A DNA stretch of 64,000 nucleotides from Bacteriovoracaceae bacterium (GTDB taxonomy: Bacteria; Bdellovibrionota; Bacteriovoracia; Bacteriovoracales; Bacteriovoracaceae), in the NCBI GenBank assembly GCA_013141065.1, contig JABFRR010000001.1, positions 62,001 to 126,000 of the forward strand. The letters are read 5' to 3'. The position numbers were made by a program, and so were the translations under genes. Below are positions 37,364 to 47,322 of this stretch, in pieces. The first letter of the stretch is position 1; every line of letters begins with the position of its first letter. Below the pieces are notes generated by a model, which saw only the letters and a program-made list of their open reading frames with translations, was not told the origin of the DNA and did no database searches.

Positions 37364-37651
37364 ATGCAATTAAAGCCATTACAAGACCGTGTCGTTGTTC
37401 AGCGTTTAGATGAAGAAACAAAAACTGCTGGAGGAATTATAATTCCAGATAACCATGTTGAAAAACCTTCTCAAGGAAAAATTCTTGCTGTTGGCGGTGG
37501 ATACAGAATGCCAGATGGTTCAATGAGAAATCTAGAAGTTAAAGTTGGGGACACAGTCCTTTTCGGAAAATATTCTGGAACTTCAGTTAAGGTTGAAGGA
37601 AAAGAAGTACTAGTTATGAAAGAAGACGAAATTTTAGGTGTATTACACTAA
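37364..37651 (+). CDS. groES: Co-chaperonin GroES
   Basis: Forms the heptameric lid of the GroEL chamber. Residues [18 protein letters not shown], the mobile loop [13 protein letters not shown] and the end [19 protein letters not shown] are canonical; 95 aa. A strong GGAGGAGAG ribosome-binding site precedes the ATG. groEL follows 32 bases later with its own GAGGAG. Confidence 0.97.
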   Translation: MQLKPLQDRVVVQRLDEETKTAGGIIIPDNHVEKPSQGKILAVGGGYRMPDGSMRNLEVKVGDTVLFGKYSGTSVKVEGKEVLVMKEDEILGVLH

Positions 37652-37656
37652 TTTAA

Positions 37657-39330
<1,674 letters not shown>

Positions 39331-39360
39331 TTTTTCGTCTCAAAAAAGTTTTAAATATTA

Positions 39361-39384
39361 GGGAGTCTTCGGACTCCCTTTTTT
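39361..39384 (+). terminator. Rho-independent terminator after groEL
   Basis: GGGAGTC (39361-39367), a TTCG tetraloop, GACTCCC (39372-39378), then a run of six T. A textbook strong terminator 30 bases after the groEL stop. Confidence 0.95.
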
Positions 39385-39470
39385 ATTTTTCTCGTGTCAG
39401 TGCAAGCGACTTTACTAACGATTATAAAAAATGCTCTAATAAATGCATTAAGTTTATATCGGGAGAATTT

Positions 39471-39905
39471 ATGAAAGCATTCTTAGGCCTTGCACTTTCT
39501 TTGTTTGTATCAGCATCATTTGCCTGCACAGATTTCACTGGAACTTATAAAGACCAAGAATCTGAAACATATTCAGTAGAGCAATCGGGATGCACTTCAC
39601 TTATTCTCAATAACAATGAAGGAACTTTCACAACTTTGGCCGACGGACAATTTCGTATTTCAAGTGAAGATCAACAAGCAAGAGTTTTAACGGCTGTTTT
39701 ATTTTCTGGCAAAGACTTAATTATGGATCACCATTTAGAATTAAAAGTGGCTTTACCTGCTGAAATTCCAGTTGAGATTATCCCTGCACGTATCTACGCT
39801 ATCTATAGTAAGTTAAGTAACGGCAACATCGCTATAACAACTACTGTTTATAATATAAATGGCCAAGTTCTCGGCGTAGAAAGCTCTCAGCATCAAAAAC
39901 TCTAA
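39471..39905 (+). CDS. Small secreted protein of unknown function
   Basis: 144 aa with a signal peptide (MKAFLGLALSLFVSASFA) followed directly by Cys. The remaining sequence is mostly predicted beta strands (TDFTGTYKDQESETYSVEQS, then FTTLADGQFRISSE), which would suit a small lipocalin-like barrel, but I recognise no family. A GGGAG ribosome-binding site precedes the ATG. It stands alone between the groEL terminator and a structured intergenic region. Confidence 0.6.
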   Translation: MKAFLGLALSLFVSASFACTDFTGTYKDQESETYSVEQSGCTSLILNNNEGTFTTLADGQFRISSEDQQARVLTAVLFSGKDLIMDHHLELKVALPAEIPVEIIPARIYAIYSKLSNGNIAITTTVYNINGQVLGVESSQHQKL

Positions 39906-39975
39906 ATAAAAATCTCAGCCTAAAAACAAGAAAAGAGTCATTTTTTTGAACCTGACATTTTCTTTTGACACTAAG

Positions 39976-40022
39976 TTAGCCCTTCTCAGTGACTTTTCGT
40001 CACTATTACAAAGTAGGGCTAA
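39976..40022. promoter_or_regulatory. Nested palindrome, possible activator site upstream of a sigma-54 promoter
   Basis: Outer arms TTAGCCCT (39976-39983) and AGGGCTAA (40015-40022) enclose an inner perfect inverted repeat AGTGAC (39988-39993) and GTCACT (39999-40004). There is no T run, so it is not a terminator. The inner palindrome is centred about 86 bases before the transcription start predicted from the sigma-54 promoter downstream, a usual place for an enhancer-binding protein. Confidence 0.45.
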
Positions 40023-40054
40023 TAAGCATTCAAAGACTTACTAATATTTTGCTT

Positions 40055-40072
40055 TTGGCACAGACCCTGCAA
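40055..40072 (+). promoter_or_regulatory. Sigma-54 (-24/-12) promoter
   Basis: TTGGCAC then five bases then CTGCA: the -24 GG (40057-40058) and -12 GC (40069-40070) have the required spacing, and TGGCAC matches the consensus fully. Predicted start near 40082, 70 bases before the gene at 40153. Confidence 0.75.
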
Positions 40073-40152
40073 TAGGTATTAGTAGGTGATCAAGGATGAT
40101 CCCATGAATGGATTTCAAAACTCACGGATGATAATTTTTAAGGAGCTTTAGG

Positions 40153-40473
40153 ATGAAGCATTTTTTGGCAATAGTTACTCTTACTTTCACTATGAGTTCT
40201 AAGGGTGCAAGGGCTACGACTTCATTTAACCTTTCTTGTCCTGAAAAATTTATTGCAACAGTCACAAATGTTGAAGACGTCGAAGCCTCCTCTGCTTTTC
40301 CTAAAGTCGAAGTAGATTTTCAAATCATTCAAACCCTAAAAGGGGAAAAACTTTTTTCTAAAAAAATTCAAGTGGTCAAAGACGGCCCAGTTAAATTTAA
40401 AAGTGGTGAAATCTATACTGTTGAATCCAACAATGTATGGCTTTGTTCAGCGACTTTATTTTCTAAAATATAA
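40153..40473 (+). CDS. Small secreted NTR/TIMP-like protein
   Basis: 106 aa with a signal peptide (cleavage near GARA, about residue 21). The mature part starts with NLSCPEKFIATVTNVEDVE and continues VDFQIIQTLKGEKLF, KKIQVVKDG, FKSGEIYTV and WLCSATLF. This order (Cys, beta strands, F-x-V/I-x-x-x-x-KG, G-x-x-Y-x-V, L-C) resembles netrin-like OB-fold domains, including bacterial proteins annotated as tissue inhibitor of metalloproteinase family. A matrixin-type protease is encoded 76 bases downstream. The first Cys would not be the mature N-terminus, so TIMP-style zinc chelation is unlikely without further processing. AAGGAGCTTTAGG precedes the ATG. Confidence 0.55.
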   Translation: MKHFLAIVTLTFTMSSKGARATTSFNLSCPEKFIATVTNVEDVEASSAFPKVEVDFQIIQTLKGEKLFSKKIQVVKDGPVKFKSGEIYTVESNNVWLCSATLFSKI

Positions 40474-40549
40474 CTTCATCTAATACTTAAATAAGCCCTT
40501 CCACGGATGGAAAGGTAGATATTAGTGACAATTTTTACAAGGATGTAAA

Positions 40550-41371
40550 ATGAAGCACACAAAAAAATCGGCCATGGGTATTATCCCCCTTTTACTTGTG
40601 GCCTTTTTCTTGTCTCATTTTTTAAACACAAAAGCTTTCGCCTATTCATTTACAGTGGATTTCAAAAATGGTTTTTACTGGAGTTCATTTCCCATTAAAA
40701 TGGCGAAGTTTGCACCAATCGCGAGTGATTCAGCTCTTTTAGAAAGAATGTCGAATGAAGCCATAGAGGAATGGGAAGCTGTCGTTGGAAAAGACATTTG
40801 GGAATTAAGTCCAGTTCAAAATACTACAAGTTACACTGGAAATTTTATTCGTTGGTCAGACAACTTTGGAGCAGAAACAGGTTTTGATCCTTCTCGAACG
40901 TTAGCGATTACGATTCGTTATAATCAAGGAACATTTTTTCAGCAAACAGTGATTATTTTAAATGGGAGTATTAGTTATCTAAGGCAAAATTGGGGTAATT
41001 CACTTAAGACAACTATTCTTCATGAAGTTGGTCATACTCTTGGTTTAGATCATTCAGGTGACACTCAAGCAGTGATGGCAGCTAGTTTAGGAGCAGTTTC
41101 TGCTCTCCAGTCAGACGACATCGCAGGTGCCAATGCAGTCATTGATGAAACGATCAGAAGACAATCAACTGGTTATATTTCTCCATTTGCTGCCAGAGAA
41201 GAAAAAGTTGCAGCTTGTGGATCTATTGAAGATTTAGCTAAAATAAGCGGTGGCCCTGGTGGTGGATCGACTACTAATTTTTTAGGGTCAATACTTTTTG
41301 GACTACTTATGATTCTAGGATTGGCCAGTGTTGGAAACAGGAGAAGCCAGAAGGTTTTGATCAGGTATTAA
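40550..41371 (+). CDS. Secreted matrixin-like zinc metalloprotease with C-terminal anchor
   Basis: 273 aa: a signal peptide (to about FAYS, residue 33), then a metzincin catalytic domain with the zinc-binding TTILHEVGHTLGLDHS (about residues 150-165; H-E-x-x-H-x-x-G-x-x-H complete) and a downstream Met-turn VMAASLG. The C-terminus has a Gly-rich stretch GGPGGGS, a hydrophobic helix (about 248-262) and a basic tail GNRRSQK. That tripartite end resembles bacterial C-terminal sorting tags. It could degrade extracellular or host/prey proteins. Preceded by AAGGA. Confidence 0.85.
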   Translation: MKHTKKSAMGIIPLLLVAFFLSHFLNTKAFAYSFTVDFKNGFYWSSFPIKMAKFAPIASDSALLERMSNEAIEEWEAVVGKDIWELSPVQNTTSYTGNFIRWSDNFGAETGFDPSRTLAITIRYNQGTFFQQTVIILNGSISYLRQNWGNSLKTTILHEVGHTLGLDHSGDTQAVMAASLGAVSALQSDDIAGANAVIDETIRRQSTGYISPFAAREEKVAACGSIEDLAKISGGPGGGSTTNFLGSILFGLLMILGLASVGNRRSQKVLIRY

Positions 41372-41411
41372 ATAATTAATTTTTTATCTTTCATATGCCG
41401 ATAAAAATGGC

Positions 41412-41882
41412 ATGAAAGAAAATAATTCTCCAATCATTAATTACATTTTTTACTTACAAACTAAAGAAGAGCTTGATCGAACATTTTATCTATTAGCAGA
41501 AGTACTAAGGAAGATTAATATTTCTTTATTGCCAATAGAATCTCACGAGTTAAAGAATTTGGATAAATCCAAAAAAAATCATTTGATTGTGCTACGAAAT
41601 GATTTTAGTTCAGCATTTGCATTTAATGATTTGAAAAAAGAATTTCTCGATAGTTCTATGGCCTCTAATAAGGTTATGGTTTATGATGTAAGTTCGTTTT
41701 CAGAAATTGAAAATGCTGTGAAGTTAGAAAATAAAAATGTGTATCGTTTTTTTCAACTTCCTTTGAATGTTAATCAAATCGCGATGACAATCGCGGTAGA
41801 ATTTTTTAAGGATCGAAATACTCAAGTCGAATGGCCTGGTGGAAGAAGAGCAAAGTTACCATCTATGACTAATTCGAATTAA
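41412..41882 (+). CDS. Conserved-looking cytoplasmic protein of unknown function
   Basis: Not recognised. 156 aa, no signal peptide or membrane helix. The alternation of strands and helices (NHLIVLRNDF, KVMVYDVSSFSE, YRFFQLPLNVNQIAMTI) is compatible with a receiver-like or Rossmann-like fold, but no phosphoacceptor Asp pocket is evident. There is no ribosome-binding site; a GATAAA box ends six bases before the ATG, so a leaderless mRNA is possible, though its -35 region is poor. Confidence 0.5.
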   Translation: MKENNSPIINYIFYLQTKEELDRTFYLLAEVLRKINISLLPIESHELKNLDKSKKNHLIVLRNDFSSAFAFNDLKKEFLDSSMASNKVMVYDVSSFSEIENAVKLENKNVYRFFQLPLNVNQIAMTIAVEFFKDRNTQVEWPGGRRAKLPSMTNSN

Positions 41883-41902
41883 GCTTTAGAATACTAAATA
41901 TT

Positions 41903-42316
41903 ATGAAGATAAAAATTGGTGAAGAATCTCAAAGAATGCTCATGCTCCTAAAGCTTGATGCAAGAAGATTATTCGAGAGAATAAAATATCGAGCTCCTGA
42001 GTATATGTATGAATTTTCTCTGAAAAGAACGAGAGATCATTTTCCAGCAGTTTTCACTAATCGATACGGAGAGGCCACTTTTCAAGAACTCATGCTTTGT
42101 GGTCAAGAGGTCATTGCAGGTCTTGATCAGTTTTATAGCAAAGTCGATGAAATGCGATGGTACTTAAATCATACTCAAGACATGCCTAATCGAGTTGAAG
42201 ATAAAGTCCATGCCTACATAAGAGAACTAGAAAAATTATTTGAAACTTTAAACTTGTTTATTGACGTTGAGATGGGACTCATTAAAGAAAATATAAATCA
42301 TGAAACAGACAATTAA
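41903..42316 (+). CDS. Small helical cytoplasmic protein of unknown function
   Basis: Not recognised. 137 aa, mostly charged helices (MLMLLKLDARRLFERIKYR, VIAGLDQFYSKVDEMRWYL, YIRELEKLFETLNLF); no signal peptide. It follows its neighbour after 20 bases without a clear ribosome-binding site and overlaps the next gene by 17 bases, so these genes are probably co-translated. Confidence 0.55.
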   Translation: MKIKIGEESQRMLMLLKLDARRLFERIKYRAPEYMYEFSLKRTRDHFPAVFTNRYGEATFQELMLCGQEVIAGLDQFYSKVDEMRWYLNHTQDMPNRVEDKVHAYIRELEKLFETLNLFIDVEMGLIKENINHETDN

Positions 42317-42815
42317 CATTATCGCTTTTTTTTTCGTGCTTTCTATACCCTTTGCACTTTCGTCGCAAACGAGAAAAGCTATTCCGGCAGGTCGCTATGA
42401 AGCGCTTTCTGGAATTAAAAATTCCAGAGCCTCAAAAATTAATGAGACAGTGACAAATTCAGACAAAAAAGAAGCCGTGACACTTTTTTGGACTGAGGTT
42501 TTAAGCCATATTCCAGATAAAAGCACCAATCTTAATTTCTTTTCAAGTGGGAAGTTAGAAGACTATGAATCATCATCCTTAAAATCAAAGGGACTAGGTC
42601 AATCATCTCAAATTGGTCAAAAAACTAAACTTGTCTACAGTGATAACTTAAAGCGAGATGAAAACGCACTAAAGAGTTTAAAAAATAAAGACAGTCTTAT
42701 TGTTCTTAAAGATAACCGTGAACTAAAAGAGGTCATGGGTCTCCTTTCTCAATTTGAAGTACTTCTTTATCAAGCAGAGAGCCAAACAAATTATTTTCTT
42801 TTGAAACTCAAGTAA
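42300..42815 (+). CDS. Secreted protein of unknown function
   Basis: Not recognised. 171 aa with a signal peptide (MKQTINIIAFFFVLSIPFALSSQ). The mature part is rich in Ser and Lys with a low-complexity middle (SSSLKSKGLGQSSQIGQKTK). No catalytic motif. Start overlaps the preceding gene by 17 bases. Confidence 0.55.
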   Translation: MKQTINIIAFFFVLSIPFALSSQTRKAIPAGRYEALSGIKNSRASKINETVTNSDKKEAVTLFWTEVLSHIPDKSTNLNFFSSGKLEDYESSSLKSKGLGQSSQIGQKTKLVYSDNLKRDENALKSLKNKDSLIVLKDNRELKEVMGLLSQFEVLLYQAESQTNYFLLKLK

Positions 42816-42839
42816 TAAACTCAAGTAATTTCTACCTGC

Positions 42840-42869
42840 TAGACGAAAATTCATTATCTCTTGATAATG
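42840..42869 (+). promoter_or_regulatory. Candidate promoter with palindrome over the -10 box
   Basis: TAGACG (42840-42845), 17 bases, GATAAT (42863-42868). The -10 box is part of a perfect inverted repeat CATTATC (42852-42858), TCTT, GATAATG (42863-42869). This could be a promoter with an operator on it, or a small hairpin. Confidence 0.4.
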
Positions 42870-42879
42870 GAAAGTAGAT

Positions 42880-43569
42880 ATGAAGTTCACTATTTTATTA
42901 TACATTCTCATGTTTGGAATTCATTCAACGGAATCCTACGCCAATACGACGACTGATGAAGGTTTTTTTTCGGGTCGAATTTCAAAAATTAATCGTGCTA
43001 TTTCAACGGTGAGAGTGAAGGTCGATTTTGATAATGTAAAATATGTGAACGTAAAAGATATGCTTGAATTTTGGGATGAGAGAAATTCTTCTTTGAAGTG
43101 CAAGAGTTATGTTATGGGACGAACTGCTGATTATATTCTTCTCAAAGTTTCGGATATGAAATTTTGTGAAAAAAATTTACTTTTCACTAGTGGAGCTTAC
43201 TTTAGGTTTTTTAGTGAAGACTTGGCCAACAATGTGAAGATGGGCCGCGAAGTTGTAAGCATCCTGCTTAAAAAACGTATGGCGGTTCAAGGTCAAATGG
43301 AAATTCGAAATAAGGAAGTTATTAGTCATGTTGAGCGAGTCAATACAATTAACGCTCGTTACCAAACACTTCGCGAAAAATTAGAACAAGAATGGCAAAA
43401 AGAACTTCATGCATTAGATGAAGACCGTACTTATTCTCTAAGATCTTATAAAGACTTAGAACTTCGTCGAGATGAAATCGATCAAAAACTCGAACTTTAT
43501 AGACTTAAAGACGACAACCTTACACTTGACCGATGGTCCCTCGATTCAAATCTCTATTTCAAAAAATAA
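42880..43569 (+). CDS. Secreted coiled-coil protein of unknown function
   Basis: 229 aa with a signal peptide (MKFTILLYILMFGIHSTESYA). The first half is beta-rich (GRISKINRAISTVRVKVDF); the second half (about 120-215) is a long charged helix likely to form a coiled coil (EIRNKEVISHVERVN to RRDEIDQKLELYRLK). Two Cys residues (CKSY, KFCEK) could form a disulfide. No family recognised. GGAAAG precedes the ATG. Confidence 0.6.
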   Translation: MKFTILLYILMFGIHSTESYANTTTDEGFFSGRISKINRAISTVRVKVDFDNVKYVNVKDMLEFWDERNSSLKCKSYVMGRTADYILLKVSDMKFCEKNLLFTSGAYFRFFSEDLANNVKMGREVVSILLKKRMAVQGQMEIRNKEVISHVERVNTINARYQTLREKLEQEWQKELHALDEDRTYSLRSYKDLELRRDEIDQKLELYRLKDDNLTLDRWSLDSNLYFKK

Positions 43570-43598
43570 TTGAAGTCTGCGCTCATCTATTCTAATCT
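43570..43598 (+). promoter_or_regulatory. Sigma-70-type promoter for the peptide ABC transporter
   Basis: TTGAAG (43570-43575), a 17-base spacer and TAATCT (43593-43598), 31 bases before the start codon, with an AAGGCGG ribosome-binding site between. It lies in the 60-base gap after the coiled-coil gene. Confidence 0.55.
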
Positions 43599-43629
43599 CT
43601 TAATAATTTTTTAAAAGGCGGAAAAATAG

Positions 43630-45258
43630 ATGAAAACTCTTATTATTGCACTTGGATTAATGTTATCCATCACTGATACGGTATTGGCCGTAGGTAACCC
43701 GAATGCTCCATTTGGTGGAGATTTTAAAATCAATTTAGGACAAGCTCCGACAACTCTCAATGCACTTGCTTCTTCGGATGCATATGCCAGTGAAGTTCAG
43801 TCTTACATTATGGAAGGACTTTTAGGCAGAAATGTCGATACAAGAGAATGGGAGCCAGGACTGGCAAAAGAATGGACTATCGCAAAAGATGGGAAGTCAT
43901 TTGAATTTACTCTTAGAGATGGAGTGAAATGGCACGACGGTAAGCCTTTAACGATTCAAGACGTGAAGTTTTCTTTTGATGCCATAATGGATCCAAAAGA
44001 CACTTATAAAACAGCACATCTTAAGTCTTACTTTGAAAACATTAAATCGGCAGAAGTGACAGGGCCTAATAAAATTAAATTTACCGTGGGAACTCCTTAC
44101 TTTAACAACTTCACGGTGGTTGCCGGACTCACAGTCGTCCCAATGCATTTATACAAAAATCCAAGCAAGGCTCAAGAGAAACTTTTAAATAAGACACTCA
44201 TTGGTACTGGCCCTTATATGCTAAAGGAATTTGATCGCGCTAAGCGAATCGTCCTTACTTCTAATCCAAACTGGTGGGGAAGAACAGCTCCACATTTAAA
44301 GGGAGTGAATAATTTTCAATCAATTACTATGAGATTTATTCAAGATTCTACAATTTCAATTCGTTCAATGGAAAATGGCGATATTGATTTTCTTCCAATG
44401 CAGCCAGAAGAGTACGCTCAAAAAACTTCAGGGCCTAAATGGGGAAAAAGTGTTCATAAAATTAAGACACAAAATAAGCAAGTTTCTGGTTATGCCTTTG
44501 TTGGATTTAATTTAACCAATCCAATTTTTAAATCTGTTAAAACTAGACAAGCAATGGTGAATTTATTTGATCGCCAAAAAATGATTGAAAAACTTCTCTT
44601 TAATTTTTCACTTCCGGCAACTGGCCCTCTTTATCAACAAAGTGATTATGCCGATCCATCTGTTAAACCTATTGCTTTTGATCCTAAAGCTGCCTTAAAG
44701 GCACTTGGGGAAGACGGTTGGAAAGATACTGATGGTGATAAAATTCTTGATAAAATGATTGATGGAAAAAAAGTTCCTTTTAGTTTTACAATACTAGAAC
44801 CACTTCCAGATTTCGTAAAATTTCTTACAACGTTCCAAGAAGACGCTAAGAAAGTTGGTGTAGATGTTCAGATTAAAGTTGTCGAATGGAACGCATTTAT
44901 TAAGCTTCTTGATGAAAGAAAATTTGAAGCGGTTCGCCTAGCATGGGGTGGTGGAGATCTTGATTGGGATCCAAAACAAATTTGGCACTCAGAATCGATT
45001 GCCAATGCCGGATCAAATTTTGTTCAATATTCAAATCCAAAAGTTGATAAGCTCATTGATGACGCTCGTTTAATTATGGAAAAGAAAGAAAGAGTTACAA
45101 AGCTACGTGAAGTTTATAGAACTATTGCAGCCGATGTTCCTTATATCTTTTTATTTAACGGCAAATTTAAATTCTACGCTTATTCAAATCGTGTTGGCAG
45201 AGAAAAAGATGCTTATACCTATGGAATTGGCCCAGATTACTGGTGGATTACTAAATAG
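43630..45258 (+). CDS. Peptide/nickel-type ABC transporter substrate-binding protein
   Basis: Family 5 solute-binding protein (542 aa, DppA/OppA type) with a signal peptide (MKTLIIALGLMLSITDTVLA). Typical segments: LNALASSDAYASEVQSYIMEGL, WEPGLAKEWTIAKDGKSFEF, LRDGVKWHDGKPLTIQDVKFS and IGTGPYMLKEF. It captures oligopeptides in the periplasm and delivers them to the two permeases that follow. Substrate cannot be assigned further. Confidence 0.9.
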   Translation: MKTLIIALGLMLSITDTVLAVGNPNAPFGGDFKINLGQAPTTLNALASSDAYASEVQSYIMEGLLGRNVDTREWEPGLAKEWTIAKDGKSFEFTLRDGVKWHDGKPLTIQDVKFSFDAIMDPKDTYKTAHLKSYFENIKSAEVTGPNKIKFTVGTPYFNNFTVVAGLTVVPMHLYKNPSKAQEKLLNKTLIGTGPYMLKEFDRAKRIVLTSNPNWWGRTAPHLKGVNNFQSITMRFIQDSTISIRSMENGDIDFLPMQPEEYAQKTSGPKWGKSVHKIKTQNKQVSGYAFVGFNLTNPIFKSVKTRQAMVNLFDRQKMIEKLLFNFSLPATGPLYQQSDYADPSVKPIAFDPKAALKALGEDGWKDTDGDKILDKMIDGKKVPFSFTILEPLPDFVKFLTTFQEDAKKVGVDVQIKVVEWNAFIKLLDERKFEAVRLAWGGGDLDWDPKQIWHSESIANAGSNFVQYSNPKVDKLIDDARLIMEKKERVTKLREVYRTIAADVPYIFLFNGKFKFYAYSNRVGREKDAYTYGIGPDYWWITK

Positions 45259-45274
45259 AGTTTAGAGGTTTTCT

Positions 45275-46306
45275 GTGTTTACTTATATTCTTAAGCGCTT
45301 ACTTATAATGGTCCCGACTTTGCTCGGGATCACTTTAGTTACATTTATCATTATCAACCTTGCACCAGGAAGCCCTATTGAGCAGCGAATTCAGCAATTG
45401 AAATTCGGTGGCATGGGTCGAGATGGCGGTGGTGGAAAAGCCAGCGAAAAAAGCAGTGCCGTTTCTGAAGAAGTTATTGAAGCCCTTAAACGTCAGTACG
45501 GTTTTGATAAGCCAGTTCATATTCGTTATTTTATTTGGCTGAAAAATATCTCTCGCCTGGATTTTGGGGAGAGTTTTACATACGAAGAACCTGTTTGGGA
45601 TGTTATTACCAGTAAGCTTCCCGTCTCTTTGCAGTTTGGGATTGTCTCACTCATTATGTCTTATTTGGTTTGTATCGTTCTCGGAGTCATAAAAGCGGTC
45701 CGACATGGAACCGCATTCGATTACATCTCTAGTTTTTTACTTTTTGTTTTTTATTCCATACCTGGATTTATGTTGGCCATTTTACTGATTGTCTATTTTG
45801 CTGGAGGGAGCTTCTACGACTGGTTTCCGATGGGTGAGCTTTATTCAGATAACTACTACGACTTAAGTCTGTGGGGAAAAATTGTGGACCGAGTTCACCA
45901 TTTTATTCTGCCACTTATTTGTTACATGATCGGTTCATTTACGGTTCTGACGATGCTTATGAAAAACTCTCTTTTGGATGAAATTAAAAAAGATTACATT
46001 CGAACAGCGAGAGCTAAAGGAATGTCGGAAAAAGTCGTTTACTTGAAACACGCTTTGAGAAATGCGCTTATTCCTATTGTCACAGGTATTGGCGGATTTA
46101 TATCAGTCTTTTTCGTTGGATCCCTTTTACTAGAAAGTATTTTTCAACTCGATGGAATGGGACTTCTCAGTTACAAGTCCATTCTTCAAAGAGACTACAA
46201 CGTCATTATGGGACTTATTTTTATTCAAAGTGTCCTAATGCTAGTTGGTAATTTAATTAGTGACCTGGCCTATATCGCTGTAGATCCAAGGATTGATTTC
46301 AAATGA
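45275..46306 (+). CDS. Peptide ABC transporter permease, OppB/DppB type
   Basis: 343 aa inner-membrane subunit. The start helix TYILKRLLIMVPTLLGIT is diagnostic of the OppB/DppB family, and the ATPase-contacting EAA loop appears as RTARAKGMSEKVVYLKHALR (about 245-264). An unusual Gly/Ser-rich insert (GGMGRDGGGGKASEKSS) lies at about residues 45-61. GTG start with TAGAGG upstream. It overlaps the next permease gene by 4 bases. Confidence 0.9.
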   Translation: MFTYILKRLLIMVPTLLGITLVTFIIINLAPGSPIEQRIQQLKFGGMGRDGGGGKASEKSSAVSEEVIEALKRQYGFDKPVHIRYFIWLKNISRLDFGESFTYEEPVWDVITSKLPVSLQFGIVSLIMSYLVCIVLGVIKAVRHGTAFDYISSFLLFVFYSIPGFMLAILLIVYFAGGSFYDWFPMGELYSDNYYDLSLWGKIVDRVHHFILPLICYMIGSFTVLTMLMKNSLLDEIKKDYIRTARAKGMSEKVVYLKHALRNALIPIVTGIGGFISVFFVGSLLLESIFQLDGMGLLSYKSILQRDYNVIMGLIFIQSVLMLVGNLISDLAYIAVDPRIDFK

Positions 46307-47322
46307 TAGAAAAATTGCTTACCAATGAACTAAGTCGCAAGCGTTGGAAAATTTTCAAAAAAAGTAAGTCAGCAACATTCTCTGCTGTGATTTTGATATT
46401 CCTTATATTAGGAACTTTTGCTTCGCCATTTCTCGCCAATAGTAAACCTCTGATTGTTAAGTATCAGGGAGAAACCTATTTCCCGATTTTTAAAAATTAC
46501 GATGCAGAAAAATTTGGGATTACTGATTCACTGACTGTTGATTATAGAACTCTTAAGCATGGAGAGGGAGACTATTCTATCTGGCCTCCAATTCAATGGG
46601 ATCCATTTGAAAGTAATGACAAAGTTGACTCTTATCCATCTGCACCGAGTGAAGTGAATCTTTTTGGAACTGATGATAGAGGTCGCGATGTTTTAACCAG
46701 ACTCTTGTATGGCTTTCAATACAGTATTTCTTATGCTGTGGCAGTGTGGTTTATTTCATTAATTATTGGAACTGCGCTCGGCGGAACTATGGGATACTTT
46801 GGTGGTAAGGTCGATTTTATCGGCCAGCGTATCGTTGAGGTTTTAAGCACCGTCCCTCAGTTTTTCTTACTCATTATTTTAATTTCAATTTTTTCTCCCT
46901 CGCTTTTTATGTTAATTGCCATATCTTGTATTTTTTCATGGATAGGAATTTCTTATTATATTCGTGGAGAGTTTTTAAAAAATAGAAATAGAGAATTCGT
47001 TGAAGCAGCAAGATCCCTTGGGGCCTCTAACTTTAAAATTATTTTTAAGCATATTTTACCAAACTCTCTTACTCCCATAATTACTTTTGCACCTTTTACC
47101 ATTGCCGCAGAAATAGTGGGACTAGCTGCTCTTGATTATTTAGGATTTGGACTTCAAGTTCCAACACCTAGTTGGGGTGAACTTCTGGCACAAGCTCAAA
47201 AAAATTACACCATCGCTTGGTGGTTAGCTTTTTATCCTTCACTAGCATTGTTTGTTGTACTCACGCTCTTGAACCTTATCGGTCAAGGTGTAAGAGATGC
47301 AATGGACCCTAACATGACTTAA
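46303..47322 (+). CDS. Peptide ABC transporter permease, OppC/DppC type
   Basis: 339 aa. It has the OppC N-terminal domain (WKIFKKSKSATFSAVILI), the conserved HLFGTDDRGRDVLTRLLYG-type segment (here NLFGTDDRGRDVLTRLLYG) and the EAA loop EAARSLGASNFKIIFKHILP. No OppD or OppF ATPase gene follows; the next gene is convergent btuB, so the ATPases must come from elsewhere. Confidence 0.9.
   Translation: MIEKLLTNELSRKRWKIFKKSKSATFSAVILIFLILGTFASPFLANSKPLIVKYQGETYFPIFKNYDAEKFGITDSLTVDYRTLKHGEGDYSIWPPIQWDPFESNDKVDSYPSAPSEVNLFGTDDRGRDVLTRLLYGFQYSISYAVAVWFISLIIGTALGGTMGYFGGKVDFIGQRIVEVLSTVPQFFLLIILISIFSPSLFMLIAISCIFSWIGISYYIRGEFLKNRNREFVEAARSLGASNFKIIFKHILPNSLTPIITFAPFTIAAEIVGLAALDYLGFGLQVPTPSWGELLAQAQKNYTIAWWLAFYPSLALFVVLTLLNLIGQGVRDAMDPNMT

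Noticed and set aside
39976-40022. Terminator for the secreted-protein gene at 39471
   Set aside because: The stem-loop lacks a trailing T run and is 70 bases beyond the stop; an operator role fits better.
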